Shown here: positions 43,004 to 50,017 of the stretch, in pieces
Layout of the letters: each line of letters starts with the position of its first letter
Position numbering within the stretch: the first letter of the stretch is position 1
From: CAYMDS01 sp964653195
GTDB lineage: Bacteria > Patescibacteriota > Microgenomatia > Levybacterales > UBA12049
Assembly: GCA_964653195.1 (NCBI GenBank)
Contig: CAZZCX010000007.1
Span: forward strand, 1-53,894
DNA: 53,894 nucleotides
Direction: 5' to 3'
Notes under the pieces: model-generated
The model's database searches: none
The model's input: only the letters and a program-made list of their open reading frames with translations
Told to the model about the DNA's origin: nothing
Position numbers and translations under genes: made by a program

Positions 43004-43227
43004 GCTAAGGGCTAAGGGCTAAGGGCTAAGGGCTAAGGGCTAAGGGCTAAGGGCTAAGGGCTAAGGGCTAAGNNNNNNNNNNNNNNNNNNNNNNNNNNNN
43101 NNNNNNNNNNNNNNNNNNNNNNNNNNNNNNNNNNNNNNNNNNNNNNNNNNNNNNNNNNNNNNNNNNNNNNNNGCTAAGGGCTAAGGGCTAAGGGCTAAGG
43201 GCTAAGGGCTAAGGGCTAAGGGCTAAG
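43004..43227. repeat. GCTAAGG tandem heptamer array with scaffold gap
   Basis: About ten units on the left (43004-43072), 100 N (43073-43172), about eight units on the right (43173-43227). The true length is unknown. The unit carries TAA on the plus strand and TAG on the minus strand. Confidence 0.95.
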
Positions 43228-43236
43228 AATAAACGT

Positions 43237-44658
43237 ATGCAATATGTAGCCGATCTCCATCTCCACTCGAAATTCTCACGCGCAGTAAGTCCGATGATGA
43301 CGCTTCCTGTTATGGTTGAATATGCCCGTTTTAAGGGTCTTGATATCCTAACAACTTCAGACTTCACGCACCCTCTGTGGTTTAAAGAGATAAACACGCA
43401 GTTAGAAGAAGCGGCGGATGGGCTGTATAAACTAAAAGATCAAATCTCCCTGCCTCGCCAACAGGCAGGAAATCTCAAAAATACAGATCAAAATTCAAAA
43501 ACTAATAAAGAAGTATTATTCTTGCTCTCCACAGAGATTGCGAGTATTTATAAGCAGGGGTATAAGCTTCGGAGAATTCATAATCTGGTATTTGCACCGA
43601 GTATGGAAGTTGCTGTAAAGATATCTGAAGAATTAGTTAGACGTGGCTGTAATTTAAGCTCTGATGGTAGGCCAATTATTGGACTATCCTCAAAGAATTT
43701 GCTTGAACTAATACTCGGGATAGATGAAAAGTGTTTTTTAATACCATGCCATGTGTGGACTCCTCATTTTGGGTTATATGGTTCGGCTTCGGGGTTTGAT
43801 TCTATTGATGAGGCATTTGGAGATTATGCCAAATATATTTATGGAATTGAAACTGGGTTGTCATCTGACCCTAACATGAACTGGTCTATCAAGGATTTAA
43901 GCAATCGTTCAATACTTTCTTTTTCAGATGCACATAGTCCAAGTAAAATGGGTAGGGAAGCGACGGTGTTTGAGCTGGAAGGAGATATTCCGACGTATAG
44001 CAAAATTAAGCAAGCGATAATGAAGCATGCTCAGTCGTCAGTGGCTAGTCGTGAGTCGGAATATGAAGAGAAGCAATCTGATAACCGAATACTATATACA
44101 ATTGAGTTTTATCCTGAAGAGGGTAAGTATCATTATTCAGGGCATAGAAGTTGTAAAATTTCATTTGATCCATTTCAGATAATGAAGAAGGGTGTAATTT
44201 GTACGGTATGTCATAAAAAACTTACAGAAGGCGTATTGGTACGAGTGAAACAGCTTTCAGATGCTACGATTTCAAATCGAGTAAGGGAAAAAATCAGTCC
44301 ACGAGGATTAAAATGGTATACAGATATTCATAAATCACATTTGCCTTATGTCAAGTTAGTTCCACTATTAGAGGTAGTTGCTCAAAGTATGCATTCGACG
44401 CCTGTAAGTCAAAAAGTTAAAGATCAATATGTGAAACTATGTTCTGAACTAGGTTCAGAATTTGAAGTATTATTACAATCAAACTTTGCTGATATATCAC
44501 GAATTAGTGGGGACAGAATTGCTAAAGGTATTCAGAAAGTACGAACCGGAAACATATTTATAATGCCCGGTTATGATGGTGAATATGGCAAGGTTTATAT
44601 TTGGAATAAGGGAGAAGAAGAAAACAAAAAAGAATCTCAGCTGGTATTGGATTTTTAA
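43237..44658 (+). CDS. Endonuclease Q-like PHP-domain protein
   Basis: 473 residues. The PHP metal-binding domain opens with YVADLHLHSKFS (H8, H10) and continues with LTTSDFTHPLW, LSTEIASIY, IPCHVWTPHFG and LSFSDAHSPSKMG. A zinc-finger-like segment follows (HRSCKI ... CTVCHKKLTEGV, about residues 305-335). This order is that of endonuclease Q (TIGR00375-type), which cuts 5' of deaminated bases and abasic sites and is best known from Thermococcales and Bacillus. The substrate range here is inferred. A CCTGCCT...AGGCAGG palindrome (43449-43469) is translated in frame as LPRQQAG. It directly follows the GCTAAGG array, without a good ribosome site, 317 bases after the ligase. Confidence 0.85.
   Translation: MQYVADLHLHSKFSRAVSPMMTLPVMVEYARFKGLDILTTSDFTHPLWFKEINTQLEEAADGLYKLKDQISLPRQQAGNLKNTDQNSKTNKEVLFLLSTEIASIYKQGYKLRRIHNLVFAPSMEVAVKISEELVRRGCNLSSDGRPIIGLSSKNLLELILGIDEKCFLIPCHVWTPHFGLYGSASGFDSIDEAFGDYAKYIYGIETGLSSDPNMNWSIKDLSNRSILSFSDAHSPSKMGREATVFELEGDIPTYSKIKQAIMKHAQSSVASRESEYEEKQSDNRILYTIEFYPEEGKYHYSGHRSCKISFDPFQIMKKGVICTVCHKKLTEGVLVRVKQLSDATISNRVREKISPRGLKWYTDIHKSHLPYVKLVPLLEVVAQSMHSTPVSQKVKDQYVKLCSELGSEFEVLLQSNFADISRISGDRIAKGIQKVRTGNIFIMPGYDGEYGKVYIWNKGEEENKKESQLVLDF
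43449..43469. repeat. CCTGCCT-N7-AGGCAGG palindrome inside the EndoQ-like gene
   Basis: Perfect 7-base arms; same arms as the ligase palindrome with a different centre. Confidence 0.8.
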
Positions 44659-44717
44659 TCACTCTCGAATGAATACATTTTTTGTGCTAGAATAATGTTG
44701 AGATATTTTATGAAAAA

Positions 44718-44849
44718 GGGGGCTTTGGCCCCCCGACTTCGTCGGACGTAGCCGGCTACGACTGGCGAAGGCCGAAGCCCGGCCTATTAGGGTAAAACTA
44801 AATAATTAAAAAGATAGGAACGGAACCCGCCTTCGTTAAAGCAAAGGCG
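44718..44849. repeat. G+C-rich nested palindrome element upstream of the membrane protein gene
   Basis: Outer stem GGGCTTTGGCC (44720-44730) with GGCCGAAGCCC (44770-44780), one G-U pair. Inside it CGAC-ttc-GTCG (44734-44744) and the perfect palindrome CGTAGCCGGCTACG (44747-44760). A second hairpin CGCCTT-N10-AAGGCG follows (44828-44849), just before the ribosome site. Much higher in G+C than its surroundings. Either an intergenic repeat element or a structured 5' leader. Confidence 0.7.
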
Positions 44850-44871
44850 AGGTGGAGGGGGGTGAAAGTAA

Positions 44872-45321
44872 ATGGAAGAGAAAAAAATGACAAATGGTCT
44901 TCAAAAACAGACAGATGATATAGTCCTCAGTTTGGAAAAGGTATTTAAAGGTGTTCCTCATCTGCCTGAAAACATACGCGAAGTGTTAGTTAAGATAGCT
45001 CCCTGGTTAGCGCTTATTTTTGGCGTTTTGGGTGTGTTTGCAGGTATTGCAGCATTGGGATTTTCACCTTTAGCTCTTTTTGGCGGAGTAAGGACAGGTA
45101 TGTTGGTTTTTGCTACAGGTGTTCTGACTATATTATCAAGTGTACTTATGCTGCTTGCATATCCTGGTCTTTCTAAGAAAGCCTATAAGGGATGGGTATA
45201 TCTATTTTGGGCAGAAGCATTAAGCGCAGTCTATGCTGTGCTAACTGTTTCAGTAAGCTCAGTCGTAGGTGTTGTTATCGGTTTATATTTATTATTTGAA
45301 GTAAAAAGATATTACAAATAA
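44872..45321 (+). CDS. Four-helix integral membrane protein, chromatin-type small CPR family
   Basis: 149 residues. A charged N-terminus of about 45 residues, then four hydrophobic helices (about 47-68, 72-90 with a glycine-rich turn, 92-112, 120-145). No family recognised with certainty. The ribosome site is a long G-run (GGAGGGGGGTG) at 44853-44863. An intrinsic terminator follows within 20 bases, so it is a single-gene transcript preceded by the nested palindrome element. The label 'small CPR family' reflects only that the gene looks genuine and compact; function is unknown. Confidence 0.72.
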   Translation: MEEKKMTNGLQKQTDDIVLSLEKVFKGVPHLPENIREVLVKIAPWLALIFGVLGVFAGIAALGFSPLALFGGVRTGMLVFATGVLTILSSVLMLLAYPGLSKKAYKGWVYLFWAEALSAVYAVLTVSVSSVVGVVIGLYLLFEVKRYYK

Positions 45322-45339
45322 TAAAAATGTATTTATTCT

Positions 45340-45366
45340 AAACGGAAGCAGAAATGCTTCCGTTTT
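45340..45366 (+). terminator. Intrinsic terminator
   Basis: AAACGGAAGC (45340-45349), loop agaaat, GCTTCCGTTTT (45356-45366): ten pairs, with the T-run in the 3' arm. Likely works in both directions. Confidence 0.85.
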
Positions 45367-45451
45367 AATGTAAGAGAAATTAAAGAATTTGTTTTTGGTA
45401 TACGAAATCCTTGCATGTTAAAATAATTAGCAGTAAAATAAGCGTGACTTT

Positions 45452-46099
45452 ATGAAGTTAATCGTAGGACTTGGTAACCCCGGTGAAGAGTATGACATGA
45501 CCCGTCACAACCTCGGCTTTCTCGTAATGGATCGTTTTCTTAAAGATATTACTTCAGTAAAAGACTCTAAATGGTCAGAATCATCTAAATTAAAAAGCCA
45601 GTATTTCATAACTGAATGGCAGCCGAAGCTTAGCGAGAGTGAGAAAATCATCATCGCCAAACCGGAAACATATATGAATAATTCAGGTATGGCTGTTAAA
45701 TTACTTCTTGATTTTTACAAACTTGATATAAATGATTTATGGGTGGTACATGATGATCTGGATCTACCACTTGGGAAGTTAAAAATACGATTTGGAGGTG
45801 CTGGAGCAGGGCATCACGGAGTTGAGCATGTCATAGATACGTTAGGGTCGGATAAGTTTTGGCGATTTAGATTAGGCATTGGAAACCCTCGTCATAGTAT
45901 TGATAGAAAAGACGGGGAGGGTATAGATAGAATGATCGGGAGAAGACATCTTGGGGATACAAAAGGTTTTGTTTTGGGAGGATTTGATGATAGTGAGTGG
46001 CCTGTTGCTAAAAAACTTATCAAGGATACAGTAAAGTCACTCCAGATCGCGCTGGAAGGTGGATTAGAGTCCGCGATGAATCGATTCAATACTAAGTAG
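45452..46099 (+). CDS. pth: Peptidyl-tRNA hydrolase Pth
   Basis: 215 residues. Pth releases peptides from prematurely dropped peptidyl-tRNA. N9 and the catalytic H19 lie in VGLGNPGEEYDMTRHNLGF; KPETYMNNSG and the catalytic Asp in WVVHDDLDLPLGK are present, as is GAGAGHHGVEH. The segment between GNPRHSIDRKDGEG and VLGGF is about ten residues longer than in typical bacterial Pth. Complete and probably functional. Confidence 0.95.
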   Translation: MKLIVGLGNPGEEYDMTRHNLGFLVMDRFLKDITSVKDSKWSESSKLKSQYFITEWQPKLSESEKIIIAKPETYMNNSGMAVKLLLDFYKLDINDLWVVHDDLDLPLGKLKIRFGGAGAGHHGVEHVIDTLGSDKFWRFRLGIGNPRHSIDRKDGEGIDRMIGRRHLGDTKGFVLGGFDDSEWPVAKKLIKDTVKSLQIALEGGLESAMNRFNTK

Positions 46100-46100
46100 C

Positions 46101-46193
46101 GGTTGATGTTATAAGTTATAAGTGCTAAGTTATAAATTAAGTTAGTGAGTTTATTAACTCATAACTCAAAATATATAATTCATAACTTTACAT
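46101..46193. repeat. Degenerate heptamer repeats in both orientations
   Basis: GTTATAA-GTTATAA-GTGCTAA-GTTATAA (46110-46137) then the reverse-oriented CATAACTCA-N6-ATAATTCATAACTTT (about 46160-46189). The latter also occurs at 41041-41070 upstream of the DNA ligase, identical outside its six-base centre. Confidence 0.75.
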
Positions 46194-46194
46194 A

Positions 46195-46461
46195 ATGCAG
46201 TCGATAAAATCAGTTCTTGCTAAATTCAATCCCACTACAGATAAATATATCTCTCGCGAATTTCAGACATTCGGAATACATCTTGCAGAAGAATTGAATG
46301 ACTATAAACATAAGAGTTTATACATGAAATTAGCGAAGACAGAACACAGGGCACTTCTTGAAAAGGCATTGTCTTTCTGTGTGGATAGTTCCGCTCGCAA
46401 TAAAGGTGCTTTGTTTATGTGGAAACTAGCACAGCTCAAGAAAGAAATAAGAGGTATGTAG
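46195..46461 (+). CDS. Small helical hypothetical protein
   Basis: 88 residues, basic and alpha-helical, no membrane segment, no recognised family. The strings ADTKYISREFQTFG-like (DKYISREFQTFGIHLAEEL) and LYMKLAKTEHRALLEKAL suggest a compact helical bundle. It starts directly behind the heptamer repeat, without a clear ribosome site. Codon use is like that of neighbours, so I consider it a real gene. Confidence 0.65.
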   Translation: MQSIKSVLAKFNPTTDKYISREFQTFGIHLAEELNDYKHKSLYMKLAKTEHRALLEKALSFCVDSSARNKGALFMWKLAQLKKEIRGM

Positions 46462-46585
46462 ACAGGTGAGGAGAGTATTATTAAAGGAAAGTTGGGTGAT
46501 TTACCATAAAACAATTAAGAATTATGAAGCAAGATTCAGGATTAGAGCTAAAGTATATTTTTCAGTAATTCTTTCTTCTTGAATC

Positions 46586-46987
46586 ATGAATCAGGTATCT
46601 CCGCAATCTACTTTTATTCAAAAAGTAATCCAGGTTATAAAGTCTATTCCCTTTAGCAAAGTGGTTAGCTATGGTCAGGTAGCTGCCTATGTTGGGTTTC
46701 CTCGTGCTGCTCGTCAGGTGGGGTGGACACTTCGCAGTATTAAAGACTCTAACTCATTGCCATGGTGGCGTGTAATAAACAGTAAAGGAAGAATCTCAAT
46801 TGAAGGAAATCTTTATAACGATAAACACCTGCAAAAGAAGTTATTGGAGAGTGAAGGTATAGTAATATCTTCTGACTTTAAAATTGATATTGAAAAATAT
46901 AGATTTATCGCAGATAATGAGATGCTGGAGAGTTGGCGCTTGCCGAAAAATTATATAGAAAAGCTAATGAACAAATACAATCTATAA
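46586..46987 (+). CDS. Alkyltransferase-like protein (ATL) of the MGMT family
   Basis: 133 residues. The winged DNA-binding domain of O6-alkylguanine transferases is clear: IPFSKVVSYGQVAAYVGFPRAARQVGWTL. The active-site motif PCHRV is replaced by P59-W60-W61-R62-V63, so the alkyl-accepting Cys is a Trp and the His is also a Trp. Such proteins cannot remove the alkyl group; known ATLs bind O6-alkylguanine and hand it to nucleotide excision repair. The C-terminal 40 residues (FKIDIEKYRFIADNEML) are an extra segment. It follows the small hypothetical gene and sits among other repair genes of this region. Confidence 0.9.
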   Translation: MNQVSPQSTFIQKVIQVIKSIPFSKVVSYGQVAAYVGFPRAARQVGWTLRSIKDSNSLPWWRVINSKGRISIEGNLYNDKHLQKKLLESEGIVISSDFKIDIEKYRFIADNEMLESWRLPKNYIEKLMNKYNL

Positions 46988-47005
46988 AATTAAGCATCAC
47001 CTAAA

Positions 47006-47560
47006 ATGAATATATATTTTACAAACATAAAAAAGAATATTGAGTCGATATTTACTTTATTTGCACTATCTTCTGGTCTAGTTTTATCTATTGCGTTTTA
47101 TGATATCGGCCATGCATTTATCATAGTCGGATTACTGATTTTATATTTTATCTTAGTATATACGAAGCTGAATAGAGGCATATTTTCTATCTCGTTTATT
47201 TTACTTACCTTTATGATGGTTGTGGCAAGCCATTCAGTTTTAAATTTGTACTCACGGATTTACTGGTATGATAAGCCGGTTCATTTTACTGCAGAGTTTA
47301 TACTCACACTATTATCAGCTCATATTTTAGTTACGAAAAAATTAGCCATTTTTAAAAATAAATATATTTTCTTTTTTGTTATCTTAAGTATCGGATTAAG
47401 TCTGGGTGGATTATGGGAGATAATTGAGTGGTTTCTTAATCTTATAAAACCTGCAAAGCTTGGATATACTGCGACAGATACGGCCATGGATTTATTGATA
47501 GATTTATTTGGAGTTATAGTCGCTGGTTTATTTTCAATTTACAAACTCTATAAAGATTAA
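47006..47560 (+). CDS. Integral membrane protein, DUF2238/YjdF-like
   Basis: 184 residues with about six membrane helices. The conserved cores YDKPVHFTAEF and LGGLWEIIEWF followed by TATDTAMDLLIDLFG match the YjdF/DUF2238 pattern (a His/Glu-rich set inside the membrane). Function unknown for the family. It is convergent with the YibE/F gene, which it overlaps by four bases. Confidence 0.78.
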   Translation: MNIYFTNIKKNIESIFTLFALSSGLVLSIAFYDIGHAFIIVGLLILYFILVYTKLNRGIFSISFILLTFMMVVASHSVLNLYSRIYWYDKPVHFTAEFILTLLSAHILVTKKLAIFKNKYIFFFVILSIGLSLGGLWEIIEWFLNLIKPAKLGYTATDTAMDLLIDLFGVIVAGLFSIYKLYKD

Positions 47561-48678
47561 CGAATTTTCAGCGAGTATCTTGTGAAAAAGGCTGCAAGAA
47601 GTGTGGTAAGCGGGACTGCAAGAATAAGACTTGCAGATCCGGCAATTGTTCTAATGACCTCTTCCATAATAAGTTCACTATTAATTATCACCCAAAGAGG
47701 CTGAGTTTTATCTCTCACTGCTAATATTAAATAAATAAATATGCCTATTGATGCTCCTGCATAAGCTAGAACTAAAGTATTTACTAATGAAATTATATGC
47801 TCACGTCCTATCTTCATACCTTTAGTAAAAAGCATTATTAGGTCGTACTTGGGATTGGCATCCGCAAGTTCAATCACTGCTGCTGTTTGTGTGGTGGTCA
47901 CATCATCCAAAACTCCCAGTGTACCAATGATGATACTTCCTAGCAGCAAGCCTTGAAATTGAATTTTTCCGATGAATCCTTGAGTTAGTGAATAAATATC
48001 CTCTGAACCTAGTCCGCTTAGCTTGGTAAATTTGACAAGAAATAGAGATAGAGCTATTGCTATTATTAAGCTAATAGATGTTGCAATAACAGCGACTGTT
48101 GTTTGACGAGTAAAGCCATGAGCAAGATAGAGTGTGCTAATCATAATTACAACTGCACCAATTAGGCTGACCATGAGAGGATTTGCGCCGTTTAAGATCT
48201 GCGGAATAATAAAAAATACGATAATTCCAAGACTGATAATCATACCTATAAAGGATCCAAAGCCTTTTCTGCCTGCTGTAAGCATCACGAGAAGGAAAAA
48301 CCCAACCATAATATAGGCAAGACTATTTAGTCTATATTTATCTGTGATTTTATAAACAGCCTCCTTCTCGGACTGTGTTTTTGTCATAATAACCATATCC
48401 TGAGGATGCATTTTTTGTTCTTCAGATAGTGTAAATATTCCGCCATGTTCAACAAAAACTGTTTTGTTTTTGTCAGGTCCATCAAGAATTAGGACTTCTA
48501 CTACTTGGTATGGATTTAAGCTACCACCTACTTTTCGGACTCCTTCCTCAATTACTTTTACCACTTTTGCTTTATAAAATTCTATGGGTGCAGTTGTGGG
48601 AGCTTGAGCATAGATATTTGGGGAAGTGAATAGCGATATGATAAATAAAGCTAAAAAGGTAACTGCAAGCCTATTCAT
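47557..48678 (-). CDS. YibE/F-family membrane protein
   Basis: 373 residues. A signal or anchor helix (residues 5-24), an outer domain of about 100 residues with beta strands (VEVLILDGPDKNKTVFVEHG), then seven or eight membrane helices with the typical YibE/F segments RKGFGSFIGMIISLGIIVFF, LGSIIIGTLGVLDDVTTTQ and MGIGREHI-like KIGREHIISLVNTLVLAYAG. Function unknown; a transport role is often proposed. It is divergent from the Fur-family gene and shares with it the region holding the paired palindromes. Confidence 0.92.
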   Translation of the reverse strand: MNRLAVTFLALFIISLFTSPNIYAQAPTTAPIEFYKAKVVKVIEEGVRKVGGSLNPYQVVEVLILDGPDKNKTVFVEHGGIFTLSEEQKMHPQDMVIMTKTQSEKEAVYKITDKYRLNSLAYIMVGFFLLVMLTAGRKGFGSFIGMIISLGIIVFFIIPQILNGANPLMVSLIGAVVIMISTLYLAHGFTRQTTVAVIATSISLIIAIALSLFLVKFTKLSGLGSEDIYSLTQGFIGKIQFQGLLLGSIIIGTLGVLDDVTTTQTAAVIELADANPKYDLIMLFTKGMKIGREHIISLVNTLVLAYAGASIGIFIYLILAVRDKTQPLWVIINSELIMEEVIRTIAGSASLILAVPLTTLLAAFFTRYSLKIR

Positions 48679-48706
48679 AATGTTGAATTAGTATTATTAT
48701 ATCATC

Positions 48707-48753
48707 TTGACAAATGCGAGTGAGTCGCATATAATTATGCGAGTAGTTCGCGT
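48707..48753 (+). promoter_or_regulatory. Fur-family gene promoter with two palindromic operators
   Basis: TTGACA (48707-48712), a 17-base spacer, TATAAT (48730-48735), perfect boxes. In the spacer lies ATGCGA-gtgag-TCGCAT (48714-48730), and just after the -10 box ATGCGA-gtagt-TCGCGT (48737-48753), 23 bases apart centre to centre. The first is a perfect inverted repeat. Such pairing around the -10 box is what a self-regulated repressor needs. Confidence 0.8.
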
Positions 48754-48795
48754 TTTCTGCAGTTACTTTTACGATATCAATATCAAAATAAATAT

Positions 48796-49218
48796 ATGCA
48801 TATTTCATTAACAAATAAATCACATGTTACAGAACGTGGGCTAAAAGGAACTAAATCCCGCGTAGCAGTACTTCATATTCTGGAAGAAGAGGCAAAGCCT
48901 ATGGATGTATCTGAAATTTTAGAAGGTTTGAATAAGCATAAAATTAATGTGGATCAGGCGACCGTGTATCGCATCATTGATTCTTTCTTTAAAAGGGGAT
49001 TAATAGTACGAGTAGATTTTCAGGAAGGAAAATTCCGGTATGAGAGAATAATGGGACCTGAGCATCATCATCTTATTTGTGAATCATGCGGAAAAATTGA
49101 GGATATAACAGATTGTAGGATAGCTGAGTTTCAAGAAAATATTTCAGACACTAAGGGGTTTATCATCAAGAGGCATAGTCTGGAGTTTTTCGGATTGTGT
49201 AATAATTGCCAAGGATAA
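48796..49218 (+). CDS. Fur-family metalloregulator (possibly Zur)
   Basis: 140 residues. A winged helix with KSRVAVLHILEEEAKPMDVSEI and the recognition helix NVDQATVYRIIDSF, then the dimerisation domain with the metal-site HHH (residues 90-92) and two structural zinc pairs, C95xxC98 and C135xxC138. It is followed after two bases by a ZIP metal transporter, which suggests zinc or manganese/iron sensing. Promoter palindromes fit autoregulation. Fur versus Zur cannot be settled from sequence alone; the ZIP partner favours Zur. Confidence 0.92.
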   Translation: MHISLTNKSHVTERGLKGTKSRVAVLHILEEEAKPMDVSEILEGLNKHKINVDQATVYRIIDSFFKRGLIVRVDFQEGKFRYERIMGPEHHHLICESCGKIEDITDCRIAEFQENISDTKGFIIKRHSLEFFGLCNNCQG

Positions 49219-49220
49219 TT

Positions 49221-50006
49221 ATGAATGAATTAGGATACATAGTAGGATTTACCGTTTTAGGCAGTATTGGTGCTCTTGTTGGTGGAATTGCTCTTCTGTC
49301 ACGAGAAGAATTAGCAAAAAAAGTTTCGCATTTTCTGGCATCTTTCGCTGCCGGAACGCTTTTGGGTACAGCTTTTTTTGATCTCCTGCCTGAAGCTGTT
49401 CATGAAGCTACCAATCGCGATATAGATGTTTTTTCATGGACCTTGGCTGGTTTAATCTTTTTTTTCATAATCGAACGTTTTATTCATTGGTTCCATCATC
49501 ACGATGAACATCATCATAAAGGTGAAACTGGGCATGTACATAAAGAAGCTAAGGCAACAATACCTCTGATCATTATCGGCGATACCGTGCATAACTTACT
49601 GGATGGCATAGTGATAGCTGCAACTTTTATGACAAATATTCAGTTAGGAATTATTACTACTTTAGCAGTAATCGCCCATGAGATCCCACAGGAGATGGGG
49701 GATTTTGGCCTGTTGCTGCATAAAGGCATGCCCAGAATAAAGATTTTGTTGGTCAATGTCTTCAGTGCTTCTGTATCTTTAATTGGAGCGATAGTTACTT
49801 ACTACATAGGTAACTCAATTGAGGGATTAATACCGATATTTTTGGCAATAACTGCCGGTTTTTTTATATATGTTGCAGTCAGTGATCTAATTCCGGAAAT
49901 TCATTATGAAAATAGAAAATATTTTGCAGAGATCGAAACAGCCTTATTATTGTTGGGAGTATTTGTAATCTGGATATCTGTCACATTACTTGATCACGGA
50001 CACTAA
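49221..50006 (+). CDS. ZIP-family metal transporter
   Basis: 261 residues from the ATG at 49221, two bases after the Fur-family stop codon, with AAGGA as its ribosome site inside that gene's end (frame open from 49206). Eight membrane helices; a His-rich loop between helices 3 and 4 (HHHDEHHHKGETGHVHK); the metal-binding helices 4 and 5 with HNLLDG and HEIPQEMGD. ZIP proteins bring zinc, iron or manganese into the cytoplasm. Co-transcribed with the Fur-family regulator, hence metal-controlled uptake. Confidence 0.93.
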   Translation: MNELGYIVGFTVLGSIGALVGGIALLSREELAKKVSHFLASFAAGTLLGTAFFDLLPEAVHEATNRDIDVFSWTLAGLIFFFIIERFIHWFHHHDEHHHKGETGHVHKEAKATIPLIIIGDTVHNLLDGIVIAATFMTNIQLGIITTLAVIAHEIPQEMGDFGLLLHKGMPRIKILLVNVFSASVSLIGAIVTYYIGNSIEGLIPIFLAITAGFFIYVAVSDLIPEIHYENRKYFAEIETALLLLGVFVIWISVTLLDHGH

Positions 50007-50017
50007 TTTAGGTGTTA

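Larger units (their letters stand above)
42920..43236. other. Gene-free region: palindrome, ligase-tail relic, heptamer array, scaffold gap
   Basis: In order: a degenerate CCTGCC-type palindrome (42927-42944), a relic of a ligase C-terminus (42942-42998), then the GCTAAGG array with 100 N in its middle. Confidence 0.85.

Noticed and set aside
43004..43227. Possible CRISPR array
   Set aside because: The unit is seven bases with no spacers; it is a simple tandem repeat with a scaffold gap.
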